Assembly: GCA_003446605.1 (NCBI GenBank)
Contig: DMDF01000142.1
Span: 1-14,930, forward strand
DNA from: Anaerolineaceae bacterium
GTDB taxonomy: Bacteria > Chloroflexota > Anaerolineae > Anaerolineales > Anaerolineaceae
DNA: 14,930 nt
Reading direction: 5' to 3'
In this document: piece after piece, positions 1 to 6,945 of the stretch
How the letters are laid out: each line of letters begins with the position of its first letter
Position numbering within the stretch: position 1 is the stretch's first letter
Notes under the pieces: model-generated
Databases searched by the model: none
Told to the model about the DNA's origin: nothing
What the model saw: only the letters and a program-made list of their open reading frames with translations
Made by a program: the position numbers and the translations under genes

Positions 1-1
1 T

Positions 2-298
2 GCTGTTTCGATTCTCGGTTCTCCCAAGTGGAATATTGAAGAGTTAAGCCCTGAAAAAAATATTGGTAAATTTTCGAAGATCCATTTACTTTCGGTCAAT
101 GCTGGGAAGGATGAAGTTGTCCCGGCTATATATACCAGAAATTTTCACATCCAATTAGGACGGTATTTCCCGGATTATGATGACCGCTTCAGTTATGTGG
201 AATATTCTAATTCAGGGCATTTTATGAATGACAAGGATTGGAAATTATGTTGGTCTAGGACGAAAATCTGGTTTGAGAAACATCTTTCTGATGTGTAA
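2..298 (+). CDS. Alpha/beta hydrolase, C-terminal fragment (5' end outside window)
   Basis: The frame is open from the left edge and ends at TAA 296-298, giving the last 98 residues of a protein. The stretch 'LLSVNAGKDEVVPAIYTRNF' (about residues 34-53 of the fragment) and the later 'YSNSGHFM' look like the end of a serine alpha/beta hydrolase (dienelactone hydrolase or prolyl-oligopeptidase-like). In that family the Asp of a G-x-D-x-x-V-P turn and the His of an S/G-H motif complete the catalytic triad. The nucleophile Ser elbow would lie upstream and cannot be seen, so the substrate cannot be named. No hairpin terminator follows the stop. The family call is fairly secure; the exact enzyme class is not. 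Confidence 0.75.
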   Translation, partial: AVSILGSPKWNIEELSPEKNIGKFSKIHLLSVNAGKDEVVPAIYTRNFHIQLGRYFPDYDDRFSYVEYSNSGHFMNDKDWKLCWSRTKIWFEKHLSDV

Positions 299-398
299 AT
301 CATAGATGAAGCAAAACTGTAGGAAGTCTATCTCAAAATGAACCACAAGTACTTGCTTTCCTGATTGCAGCTACGTACCCGTGCGTCCAGGTGGCACT

Positions 399-530
399 AT
401 GTTATTTTTTCCATGCGAAGGCATACTGGAAGGTCAGTTAAAAAAACGTATAATAAGAAATAAGCGATTCATCGGTATTTCACGGCAGCTCACAAATTTA
501 ATTCTTCAACGAAAGGCTTTGCGGGAATGA
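399..530 (+). CDS. Candidate 43-aa small ORF coupled to the cyclase start
   Basis: An ATG at 399 is preceded by AGGTGG (389-394, 4 nt spacing), a good though close Shine-Dalgarno match. The frame runs 43 codons to TGA 528-530, which overlaps the ATG of the next gene (527-529) in an ATGA arrangement. The product starts MLFFPCEGILEG, is followed by a basic segment (LKKRIIRNKRF) and ends RKALRE. I do not recognise it. For a real gene: the SD and the 4-bp overlap, which would couple translation to the cyclase. Against: it is rich in codons such as ATA, AGA, CGA and CGG, and a good -10 box lies inside it (449-454). It could be a real small protein, a leader ORF, or chance. Confidence 0.3.
   Translation: MLFFPCEGILEGQLKKRIIRNKRFIGISRQLTNLILQRKALRE
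449..454 (+). promoter_or_regulatory. Possible -10 box (TATAAT) for the first cyclase gene
   Basis: A perfect TATAAT lies 72 nt before the ATG at 527. The hexamer 17 bp upstream (CTGGAA, 426-431) matches TTGACA poorly, so this rests on the -10 alone. Transcription would start near 461, giving a leader of about 66 nt. GAAAGG at 511-516, about 10 nt before the ATG, is the only ribosome-binding candidate and is weak. Confidence 0.35.
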
Positions 531-3094
531 GTCATTATTTTCTGCCGATTGATCTTTTATTCTTTGGCGCTGCTATTGTTTCCTTTCTTCTTGCCGTGAT
601 TATTTTAATCAAGCGTACTGAACCGGGAGGTGTCTCATTTGCCTGTGTAATGTTTTCAATATCTTTATGGTTAATATTTCGAGTTTTTGAAGGAGTTGCA
701 GATACTGTTTCAAATAAGGTTTTTTGGGCGAAATTTGAATATCTGGGAATTGTTACACTACCAGTTTTTTATTTTGTTTTTGCCAGTCAATATAGTCGAA
801 AAGATAAATGGATTACAACCAGAAATATAATTCTTATTTCAATTATTCCTGCTCTTACACTCATTCTTGTGTTTGTGAATGAAAAACATGGATTGATTTG
901 GAAAAATATTTATCCAGCCGATGAGGGTGGAATTGGCAACCTGGTTTATGAACACGGCTCATTATTTTGGGTTTATTTTGTATATGGCTATATACTGATT
1001 ATGAGGGGGATGATTCGTTTGATAACGACATTTCTAAACTATCCGCGGGAACATCGCATTCAAGTGGCTGTGCTTATATTTGCGACCTTGATGCCATGGG
1101 GTGGAAATCTTCTCTATTTAATGGGGCGGAGCCCTATTAAAGGTATGGATCTGACACCGATTGGATTGACTTTGTCTGGTTTGGTATTAACAATATCGTT
1201 ATATCGCGGTCAGATCTTTGAGGTGGTGCCAATTGCTCGCAATATCATCTTTGATAACATGCAAGAAGGCATCCTTGTGTTGGAGATTCATAAAAAAATT
1301 GTAGATGTAAACAGTGCTGCCTGCGGTATTTTGAAAATTTCTAGAAAACAGATTATAAAACAATCCCTTGATGAAGCGCTCTCACCATTTCCACACCTCT
1401 TGGAAAAGTTAAAAAATCCAGAAAACCAAAAGTTCGAGATCTGTTTGGATGAGACTGCACAAACCTGTTTGCAGGTAAGTACTTCCACCATTGTGACAAA
1501 TGTTAACCCTGTCGGACAATTGATCGTCATCCAAGATATCTCGAAACGAAAACAACTAGAAATGTATGAGCAGGAGCAAAGGAAATTCGCGGAAGCTCTT
1601 TCTCATATAGCTGCCACACTGAACAGTTCTCTCGAATTGGAAGTGATCCTGGAACGCGTGCTGGATAGCATCCATGAGGTTGTACCTCATGATGCAGCCA
1701 ATATCGCATTACTCGAAAATGGCGGGAAAATGCGTTTTGTGAAGCTGAAGGGGTACGAAAAATTTGGTTCAAAAGAAGCCATCCAATCGCTGGATTATAT
1801 AATCGATGATATCCCGGATTTCAAGATGATGGCGAGAGAGAAGATCGCTGTGGTTGTATCCGATACAAAGGCATATCCCAACTGGGTGGCGAACCCGGAA
1901 GTGGAATGGATACGTTCGTACATCGGTAGTCCAATTGTTGTTGGAGATAAGGTAATCGGGTTTATCAATGTAGATAGCAAAACACCCAATTTCTACAATC
2001 AAAGCCATGCTCAACGATTGAAAGTTTTTGCGGATGAAACTGCTATCGCGATTCAAAACGCGCGTTATGTTGAGGAGTTAAAACAACGCAATCAAGAGCT
2101 AATGCTACTTTATGAAGTCGGAATGGCAATGACCGAAGGACTTGATATTCATGAAGTTGTCAGCGGATTATTCAAGCAGGTAGAAACCCTTAAGAACATT
2201 GATCTATTCCTATTAGGGTTATTTAACAAGGATAATAAATACCCCCTCTATTTGTATAATTCAGAGGATAAAACAACGCAGATGATAGAAATAGTACCCG
2301 ATCTGCAAAATGATTTACTCAAGCAATTGTTGGATAAGAAGACTACTGTATATGTAAAGAATTATAAAACGGAAGATATCCCGCCTGAACTAAAAAAACT
2401 TAAGAATTACCCCATCGAAAACATACATTCTTCCGTTAATATTCCCTTGTTGGAGGGAGGAGAAATCATCGGCATTATGACAGCTGGAAACAGACGCGAG
2501 GGAGGATTCAATGAAAACCAAATTCGGTTCCTTGAAACGATTGCCTCGCAAGTTGCCATCACGCTTCAGAATGTGATTATGTATGATCGCATGAAGGAAT
2601 TAGCGATTATCGATGAATTAACAGGAATTTACAACCGCAGATTTTTGTATTTGGCAGCCAATAAAGAGCTTGACCGTTCGCGGCGTTATAACAAAGATTT
2701 GAGCATGATACTGATCGACATTGACCACTTCAAAGAAGTCAATGACCATTTTGGACATCTCGCAGGGGATAAGGTTTTGCAGAAAATCACCCAGGTAGCC
2801 CAGAAAGAGTTAAGAAGCAGCGATGTATTTGCCCGATATGGCGGGGAGGAATTTTTGATCTTATTAGCTGACACCGATGGGGAAGCTGCCGTGAGGGTAG
2901 CAGAACGTATAAGGTATAGTATGGAATCATTGCGTGTGAAGTATATGGAAGATGAGATTTCCGTGACCATTAGTTTAGGTGTTACCAGGTTGTCCTCTGA
3001 ACGCGAGACCCTGCAAGAAATTATAGCCACTGCAGATCAAGCTTTATATGAAGCGAAACAAAAGGGAAGAAACAGAGTTGAATATATTCCTTAA
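527..3094 (+). CDS. Membrane diguanylate cyclase: 7TM - PAS - GAF - GAF - GGDEF
   Basis: This protein should make c-di-GMP from two GTP at the inner face of the membrane in response to a sensed signal. The first ~230 of its 855 residues form seven hydrophobic segments (about 8-28, 40-58, 66-88, 100-120, 147-165, 178-200, 209-230), like the 7TM N-terminus of some histidine kinases. A PAS domain (about 240-345) and two GAF domains (about 365-525 and 535-685) follow. The GGDEF domain begins near DELTG (696-700). Its active-site signature is GGEEF at 772-776, with the metal-binding segment 'LIDIDHFKEVNDHFGH' upstream. The product-inhibition site RxxD is intact (R763, D766, five residues before GGEEF). 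No kinase or EAL domain is present. The ATG is preceded by only a weak ribosome site and overlaps the stop of a possible 43-codon ORF. Ligands of the sensor domains are unknown. Confidence 0.93.
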   Translation: MSHYFLPIDLLFFGAAIVSFLLAVIILIKRTEPGGVSFACVMFSISLWLIFRVFEGVADTVSNKVFWAKFEYLGIVTLPVFYFVFASQYSRKDKWITTRNIILISIIPALTLILVFVNEKHGLIWKNIYPADEGGIGNLVYEHGSLFWVYFVYGYILIMRGMIRLITTFLNYPREHRIQVAVLIFATLMPWGGNLLYLMGRSPIKGMDLTPIGLTLSGLVLTISLYRGQIFEVVPIARNIIFDNMQEGILVLEIHKKIVDVNSAACGILKISRKQIIKQSLDEALSPFPHLLEKLKNPENQKFEICLDETAQTCLQVSTSTIVTNVNPVGQLIVIQDISKRKQLEMYEQEQRKFAEALSHIAATLNSSLELEVILERVLDSIHEVVPHDAANIALLENGGKMRFVKLKGYEKFGSKEAIQSLDYIIDDIPDFKMMAREKIAVVVSDTKAYPNWVANPEVEWIRSYIGSPIVVGDKVIGFINVDSKTPNFYNQSHAQRLKVFADETAIAIQNARYVEELKQRNQELMLLYEVGMAMTEGLDIHEVVSGLFKQVETLKNIDLFLLGLFNKDNKYPLYLYNSEDKTTQMIEIVPDLQNDLLKQLLDKKTTVYVKNYKTEDIPPELKKLKNYPIENIHSSVNIPLLEGGEIIGIMTAGNRREGGFNENQIRFLETIASQVAITLQNVIMYDRMKELAIIDELTGIYNRRFLYLAANKELDRSRRYNKDLSMILIDIDHFKEVNDHFGHLAGDKVLQKITQVAQKELRSSDVFARYGGEEFLILLADTDGEAAVRVAERIRYSMESLRVKYMEDEISVTISLGVTRLSSERETLQEIIATADQALYEAKQKGRNRVEYIP

Positions 3095-3205
3095 TTTTTG
3101 ATGAAATACCTGTAAAAAGATTGTAAAATATCCCCCAGTTTTGTACAAGAACCATTGTGGTAGGGTTATAAATAGGAAAGTAGTTTGTTTTAATCAAGGA
3201 AAACA

Positions 3206-4099
3206 ATGGTTGCTTATCAATATACATCTGAAACCGAACTACGCGAAGCATTGCTGGATGAAATCGTGCGAGCGGTGGGATTGCCGATCACAAACTTCTG
3301 GAGAAAAATGATCGAAGTGTTGTGCTGGGTTCCCATCAACCGTTTTTCAAAACTGGGAGCTTATTTTGATAAAATGGTTTACCAACATGGATTCAGTAAA
3401 GCCGTAGATATCAGCCTGAAACTTCTTGTGAGTGACATCAAGATTCTTGAGGATGTAGATGTACCAAAAACAGGACCTCTCTTAGTCATTTCAAATCACC
3501 CTGGTACATACGACGCACTTTGTCTGGCAGCCAAATTACCTCGTGATGATGTGAAAATTGTTTCATCGAATATCCCCTTCCTGAAAATCATGAAGAATGC
3601 CAATGACCACTTCCTTTTCACCTCAGTAGATAATTATGTGCGCATGCTCGTCATTCGCAATGCCGTACGGCATCTTGAAAAGGGTGGTGCCGTGGTCATG
3701 TTCCCGAGTGCCCATATGGACCCCGAGCCGGCATTTATGCCAGGTGCCATGGAAGCATTGGATGAATGGTCACGCAGCATTGAAGTTTTTGTGAATAAAG
3801 TACCGGAAACAGTTGTCCAGGTGGCAGTTGTGAGCCGGGTAATCATCCCGCGATATCTAGCCCATCCTCTCACCCGTGTGCGAAAAGGCAGAAGGGAAAG
3901 GCAGAGGATTGCAGAATTCCTGCAGGTGATTAATCAAATGGTTTACAGAAAAAAAATTAACCAGGTTCCGCTGGTTTCTTTCGCACAACCGTTTACACTT
4001 AATGAGATCAGTCCTCAAAATGATGTCAGTGCACTGCTACCATATTCCGTTGCGCGGGCAAAGGAATTAATGCAAAAACACCTTCCGGATTATATCTAA
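3206..4099 (+). CDS. PlsC-like glycerolipid acyltransferase
   Basis: A 297-residue protein of the PlsC/LPLAT acyltransferase superfamily, which transfers acyl chains to glycerolipids or related acceptors at the membrane. The HX4D catalytic motif is clear: 'ISNHPGTYDAL', with H98 and D103. The second motif, usually FPEG, reads FPSA (166-169) within 'VMFPSAHMDPEPAFMPGA', so the acceptor-binding glutamate and glycine are replaced. The protein has no strong hydrophobic anchor, and the N-terminal ~60 residues are amphipathic. The start is supported by AAGGA at 3196-3200, 5 nt before the ATG. It lies 111 nt after the cyclase; TTGTAC (3141-3146) and TTATAA (3166-3171) could be a promoter, but the 19-bp spacing is poor. 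Acyl donor and acceptor cannot be told from sequence. Confidence 0.85.
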   Translation: MVAYQYTSETELREALLDEIVRAVGLPITNFWRKMIEVLCWVPINRFSKLGAYFDKMVYQHGFSKAVDISLKLLVSDIKILEDVDVPKTGPLLVISNHPGTYDALCLAAKLPRDDVKIVSSNIPFLKIMKNANDHFLFTSVDNYVRMLVIRNAVRHLEKGGAVVMFPSAHMDPEPAFMPGAMEALDEWSRSIEVFVNKVPETVVQVAVVSRVIIPRYLAHPLTRVRKGRRERQRIAEFLQVINQMVYRKKINQVPLVSFAQPFTLNEISPQNDVSALLPYSVARAKELMQKHLPDYI

Positions 4100-4136
4100 C
4101 TGGAAGTTTTCAGTGGAGTCCACATAAATTCTGCTA

Positions 4137-4183
4137 TGCAGGCGGGACGGTTGTTGTTGATCATGATGACGATACTGCCTGCA
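4137..4183 (+). repeat. Intergenic inverted repeat (possible RNA hairpin)
   Basis: In the 225-bp gap after the acyltransferase, TGCAGGC (4137-4143) and GCCTGCA (4177-4183) are perfect 7-bp inverted repeats. Inside, GTTGTTGTTG (4150-4159) can pair all ten bases with TGATGACGAT (4164-4173) across a 4-nt loop, but six pairs are G-U, so this works only as + strand RNA. An internal loop separates the two stems. No T-run follows on either strand, so it is not an ordinary intrinsic terminator. A short palindrome, GTGGAGTCCAC, lies just upstream at 4113-4123. I see no convincing gene in this gap. Confidence 0.4.
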
Positions 4184-4312
4184 AAAAGCATCGGTTGCCA
4201 GAGACTACATCCAGAAAAAATAAGCTCTGAAACAAAAAACATAATAATTGTGTAGAGTTTGTTTTACATTGTGAGCATTCCTGGCAGTCCCTTTTCCAAT
4301 GCTACATCGTAA

Positions 4313-4318
4313 TATAAT
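4313..4318 (+). promoter_or_regulatory. -10 box directly against a start codon (leaderless transcript)
   Basis: TATAAT ends six nucleotides before the ATG at 4325, so normal spacing puts the transcription start on the A of the ATG. There is no purine-rich ribosome site between, and an in-frame TAA (4310-4312) rules out an upstream start. No good -35 is seen; CTTTTC near 4291-4296 is weak. Inference: the lipoprotein mRNA is leaderless. Confidence 0.6.
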
Positions 4319-4324
4319 CACATC

Positions 4325-5050
4325 ATGAAAAATGCTGGTCCATTTACACATTCATTTTTTAAACTAGTATGTTTGACCATTCTATGCACAGGTTTTTTAC
4401 CTGGCTGCAGTCTTATCCCATCAACATCAGGGCTGGTATCGGGGAATGGGGATAACAATCCACAACCAGTCGGAACCATTTTTTTTGATGACTTCAGTCT
4501 GAATACATCCGGATGGGATCGTCTGGAGACTGACCTCGGTGGAACAGACTATATGAATGGTGGCTATCATATCCTCATTGAAGAACCAAATACGGATTAT
4601 TTTTCCACACTTTATCGTACATACGAGAATATCAGTTTGCAGGTTGATGCATTACGTGTAGAAGGTCCTACTGATAATAATTACGGCTTAATCTGCCGTT
4701 TCCAGGATGAAAAGAATTTCTACGCGGGAATGATTAGCAGCGATGGCTATTATGGTTTATTTAAAATAGAAAATGGACAATATACAGTGCTTGGTCATGA
4801 AAACATGTTGCTTTCAGATGTGCTTTCCCAAATAGGTGTGGTGCATACCTTGAAATTGGATTGTTACCAGGATTTTCTTTTCTTATATGTAGATGGAAAT
4901 TTGTTGGATGTACAGCAAGATCAAACCTTTACTTCGGGCGATGTTGGATTGATTGCCGGAAGTTTTGAAAAAGCCGGAGTACATATTCAATTTGATAATT
5001 TTTATCTGATTGACCCAGAAGCAGCACAAACACAGGAAAATCAAGAATGA
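4325..5050 (+). CDS. Secreted lipoprotein with a beta-sandwich (concanavalin-like) domain
   Basis: A 241-residue lipoprotein. The signal peptide (basic start, hydrophobic 11-25) ends in the lipobox LPGC, with the lipidated Cys at 28. A short Ser/Gly/Asn-rich linker follows. The rest (about 50-230) reads as alternating beta strands: 'FFDDFSLNTSGW' opening, 'YGLICRFQDEKNFY' and 'YYGLFKIENGQYTVLG' in the middle, and a closing 'GVHIQFDNFYLID'. This is the pattern of LamG/DUF1080-type jelly-roll domains that often bind carbohydrate. No catalytic residues can be assigned. It overlaps the next gene by 4 bp (ATGA at 5047-5050), so the two are probably translated together and may work together outside the membrane. 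The start is fixed by an upstream stop codon. The fold is inferred; the lipoprotein call is strong. Confidence 0.8.
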   Translation: MKNAGPFTHSFFKLVCLTILCTGFLPGCSLIPSTSGLVSGNGDNNPQPVGTIFFDDFSLNTSGWDRLETDLGGTDYMNGGYHILIEEPNTDYFSTLYRTYENISLQVDALRVEGPTDNNYGLICRFQDEKNFYAGMISSDGYYGLFKIENGQYTVLGHENMLLSDVLSQIGVVHTLKLDCYQDFLFLYVDGNLLDVQQDQTFTSGDVGLIAGSFEKAGVHIQFDNFYLIDPEAAQTQENQE

Positions 5051-6042
5051 AAAGAATGATATTAATAGTTATGTTGTTGTCCGTATTTTTAATGTCATCA
5101 TGCCAATCCCTGTTCACACAAGATCAAACTGGAGATGAGGTTGATGTAACAGCAACTGTCACTTCCCCACCCACCCCGTGGGTGACCATAGCCCCTTTTG
5201 TAGCGACAGCCACGCCGGTGATCATCCCTACAATCTCAGCCAGTGATCTGACGGGAAGAATCGTTTTCCAATCTGACCGTGATGAAACTCATGATATTTT
5301 TGTGTACGATCTACAAAATTCCGAAACAGAAAAGATCACCAGCGACCCCGCGGTAGATGTGTTCCCGAGCGGAGATAATAGCGGGCAGAAAGTTGCTTTT
5401 GTATCGGATCGCGATGGAAATCCGGAAATCTATCTCATAGACAGAATCAGTGGAGAGGTTGCCCGTTTGACAGACAACCCCGCCGACGATGTTTTCCCCG
5501 CAATCTCACCAGATGGGAAGATGATCGCTTTTGTTTCAAACCGGGATGGAGATGATGAAATCTATTTGATGAACTTGGATGGTTCAGATGTCATGCAATT
5601 AACGAGCAATTCCTTCACAGATGGATTCCCCTCATGGTCACCGGATGGGGAAAAGATTGTGTACCAATCCGATCGCGATGTGAATTATGAACTCTATATC
5701 ATGTCAACCACAGGGTTGGACCTTGTACGGGTGACGTCGGATCCTGCTGCGGATGTACAACCAAGCTGGGGACCGGATGGTGTGCGAATTGCTTTTGTTT
5801 CTACGCGTTCCGAATTTGAGGAGATATACATCTATAACCTGGAAACACAAAACCTCGAACAAATGACCACCTTTAAAGCATCAACTGAAATGCCAAAGTG
5901 GAGTCCGGATGGACACTACCTGACTTTTTCCTCCAATTATCAGGGAAACCGCGATATCTATGTGATGGATGTAGAAAAGAAAGCGATGCTTAAAATTACG
6001 GATTCTCCCGCCGAGGATTTTTATTCGTTCTGGGTGCCTTGA
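5047..6042 (+). CDS. Lipoprotein with six-bladed TolB-like (PD40) beta-propeller
   Basis: A 331-residue exported protein. The signal peptide ends in SSC (Cys19, lipobox-like, with Met at -3), then a Thr/Pro/Val-rich linker (about 33-66) spans the cell wall or envelope. Six repeats of 43-45 residues begin near 70, 115, 158, 203, 247 and 291, each with a core like 'IAFVSNRDGDDEIYLMNLDG' followed by LT..P..D..P.WSPDG. Six PD40 repeats make a closed six-bladed propeller as in TolB, which is usually a protein- or ligand-binding scaffold and not an enzyme. The second blade has lost its SPDG turn (it reads SGDNSGQK). The ATG overlaps the stop of the preceding lipoprotein, so the gene is probably translationally coupled. 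It is not TolB itself: the TolB N-terminal domain is missing and no Tol-Pal genes are near. Partner unknown. Confidence 0.88.
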   Translation: MKRMILIVMLLSVFLMSSCQSLFTQDQTGDEVDVTATVTSPPTPWVTIAPFVATATPVIIPTISASDLTGRIVFQSDRDETHDIFVYDLQNSETEKITSDPAVDVFPSGDNSGQKVAFVSDRDGNPEIYLIDRISGEVARLTDNPADDVFPAISPDGKMIAFVSNRDGDDEIYLMNLDGSDVMQLTSNSFTDGFPSWSPDGEKIVYQSDRDVNYELYIMSTTGLDLVRVTSDPAADVQPSWGPDGVRIAFVSTRSEFEEIYIYNLETQNLEQMTTFKASTEMPKWSPDGHYLTFSSNYQGNRDIYVMDVEKKAMLKITDSPAEDFYSFWVP

Positions 6043-6060
6043 TTATTTTATCTTGCTTGA

Positions 6061-6231
6061 TCTAGCAGCTGTGTTAATGCCTGGATGATGCTCTCCGGCT
6101 ACTCTAAAGAAAAATTTTGCTATCGTTTTAATAAATTCCCTGATGTTGATTATTACCTGATTACAATGCCAAACTCTGGTGGTCAAGGGTTTATCAACTC
6201 AGAAATCAAAACTGCGCAACTTTCTGAATAA
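6061..6231 (+). other. Open 56-codon stretch in the gap after the propeller gene; doubtful
   Basis: The 219-bp gap between the propeller and PspC genes holds a frame open from 6061 to TAA 6229-6231 with an ATG at 6085 and no ribosome site. Part of it (about 6097-6138) reads GYSKEKFCYRFNK, which resembles the C-terminal 'YLNEFCYRFNRR' segment of ISXO2/IS1595-type transposases. Nothing else in it matches, and no inverted repeats were found. It may be a decayed transposase scrap or chance. TAATAT at 6229-6234, 27 nt before the PspC start, could be that gene's -10. Confidence 0.15.
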
Positions 6232-6261
6232 TATTTCGTAATAAGTAGTGCAGGAGAAAAA

Positions 6262-6492
6262 ATGAAAAAATTATATCGAAGTAGAAATAATAGAATGATC
6301 GCGGGAGTGTGTGCAGGTTTGGCAGATTATTTTGAAATTGATCCTACTATTGTTCGGATTATATTTGTAATATTGGTTTTTGCGGGTTTAGGTGGCATGC
6401 TGGTTTACGCGATCTTATGGCTCATCACACCGGAGGAACCGCTGCCGGGTGATGCGACTACTATTGATATTTCTGGCAAAGAAAGTGATTGA
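6262..6492 (+). CDS. PspC-domain membrane miniprotein (copy 1)
   Basis: A 76-residue PspC-domain protein. The conserved start 'KLYRSRNNRMIAGVCAGLAD' and the DPTIVR turn (27-32) are followed by one long hydrophobic segment (about 33-55) ending in TPEEP, the usual end of the domain. In enterobacteria PspC is part of the phage-shock envelope-stress system; stand-alone PspC miniproteins are common in other phyla with less certain roles. A strong ribosome site (AGGAG 6252-6256, 5 nt spacing) fixes the start. About 31 of 58 aligned residues match the second PspC protein at 11853 (counted by eye), so the two are paralogues. The polar tail (61-76) is unique to this copy. No other psp gene is present in the window. 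Confidence 0.92.
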   Translation: MKKLYRSRNNRMIAGVCAGLADYFEIDPTIVRIIFVILVFAGLGGMLVYAILWLITPEEPLPGDATTIDISGKESD

Positions 6493-6508
6493 TTTCCAGT
6501 TTCACTTT
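6482..6508. terminator. Weak hairpin between convergent genes
   Basis: AAAGTGA (6482-6488) and TCACTTT (6502-6508) form a 7-bp stem around a 13-nt loop across the 9-bp gap between the stops of the PspC and thioesterase genes, and overlap both stops. On the + strand it is followed by TCATTTCTT, a broken T-run. It may act as a weak bidirectional terminator. Confidence 0.3.
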
Positions 6509-6945
6509 TCATTTCTTAGAGCCTGCGCTTTTTGGTAAAGGAATTTTTCCTCTTCTGTGACAGGCTGGATGCTGATATGGTGTGGTAAAGGCTTACCATC
6601 CAGATCTACGTGAACGAAAGTGATAAACCCTTCAAGTAAGCTATCGTTATTGTTTTTTGCTCTGACAAATGCGATCAAGCTGGTTCTGCCAGCATATACA
6701 ATCTGGCTTTCCAGACAAAGGATTTCACCGCGTTGGACGGGTTTATTGAATCGCATTCCATGGATTTTTAAACAAACGATGTTTTCGGGATGGGTTAATT
6801 TTGCGGCAGCAATGAAACCTGATTCTACAAACCACTCTGCAGTGCGCCCAGCATAGAGTGTGCCGTGATGATTTAGGTCTTCCTGCTTTACAAGGTGGTA
6901 GGTGCTGTTTACTTCAACATTCATTGTTCTATTTTCTCTTTCCAT
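6502..6945 (-). CDS. Hotdog-fold acyl-CoA thioesterase
   Basis: A small hotdog thioesterase related to the YciA/BACH acyl-CoA hydrolases, which split acyl-CoA to free acid and CoA in the cytoplasm. Visible features (numbered from the chosen start) are 'LNHHGTLYAGRTAEW' (24-38), matching the N..G.LFGG segment of the family, with E41 near the usual catalytic acidic residue, and the later strands 'IHGMRFNKPVQRGEIL' and 'LLEGFITFVHVDLDGKP'. I chose the ATG at 6945 (147 aa) because AGGA lies 5 nt upstream (6954-6951); an ATG at 6924 (140 aa) is the alternative. A longer frame to 7026 only overlaps the preceding gene. The chosen start overlaps the end of the PAS-GGDEF gene by 17 bp, so the two are likely one operon. 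Substrate chain length cannot be predicted. Confidence 0.83.
   Translation of the reverse strand: MERENRTMNVEVNSTYHLVKQEDLNHHGTLYAGRTAEWFVESGFIAAAKLTHPENIVCLKIHGMRFNKPVQRGEILCLESQIVYAGRTSLIAFVRAKNNNDSLLEGFITFVHVDLDGKPLPHHISIQPVTEEEKFLYQKAQALRNEK

Noticed and set aside
2686..3030. Antisense 114-codon frame inside the first cyclase
   Set aside because: It lies opposite the strongly conserved GGDEF domain and has no protein-like features; it is a shadow of that gene.
4136..4255. 39-codon ORF (MQAGRLLLIMM...) with a hydrophobic start
   Set aside because: It has no ribosome site, a poor lipobox-like SIGC, and largely coincides with the hairpin that better explains the sequence.
6097..6138. Transposase remnant (GYSKEKFCYRFNK)
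   Set aside because: The match to IS1595-type C-termini covers about 13 residues only, with no other motif and no terminal repeats; kept only as a doubtful note.
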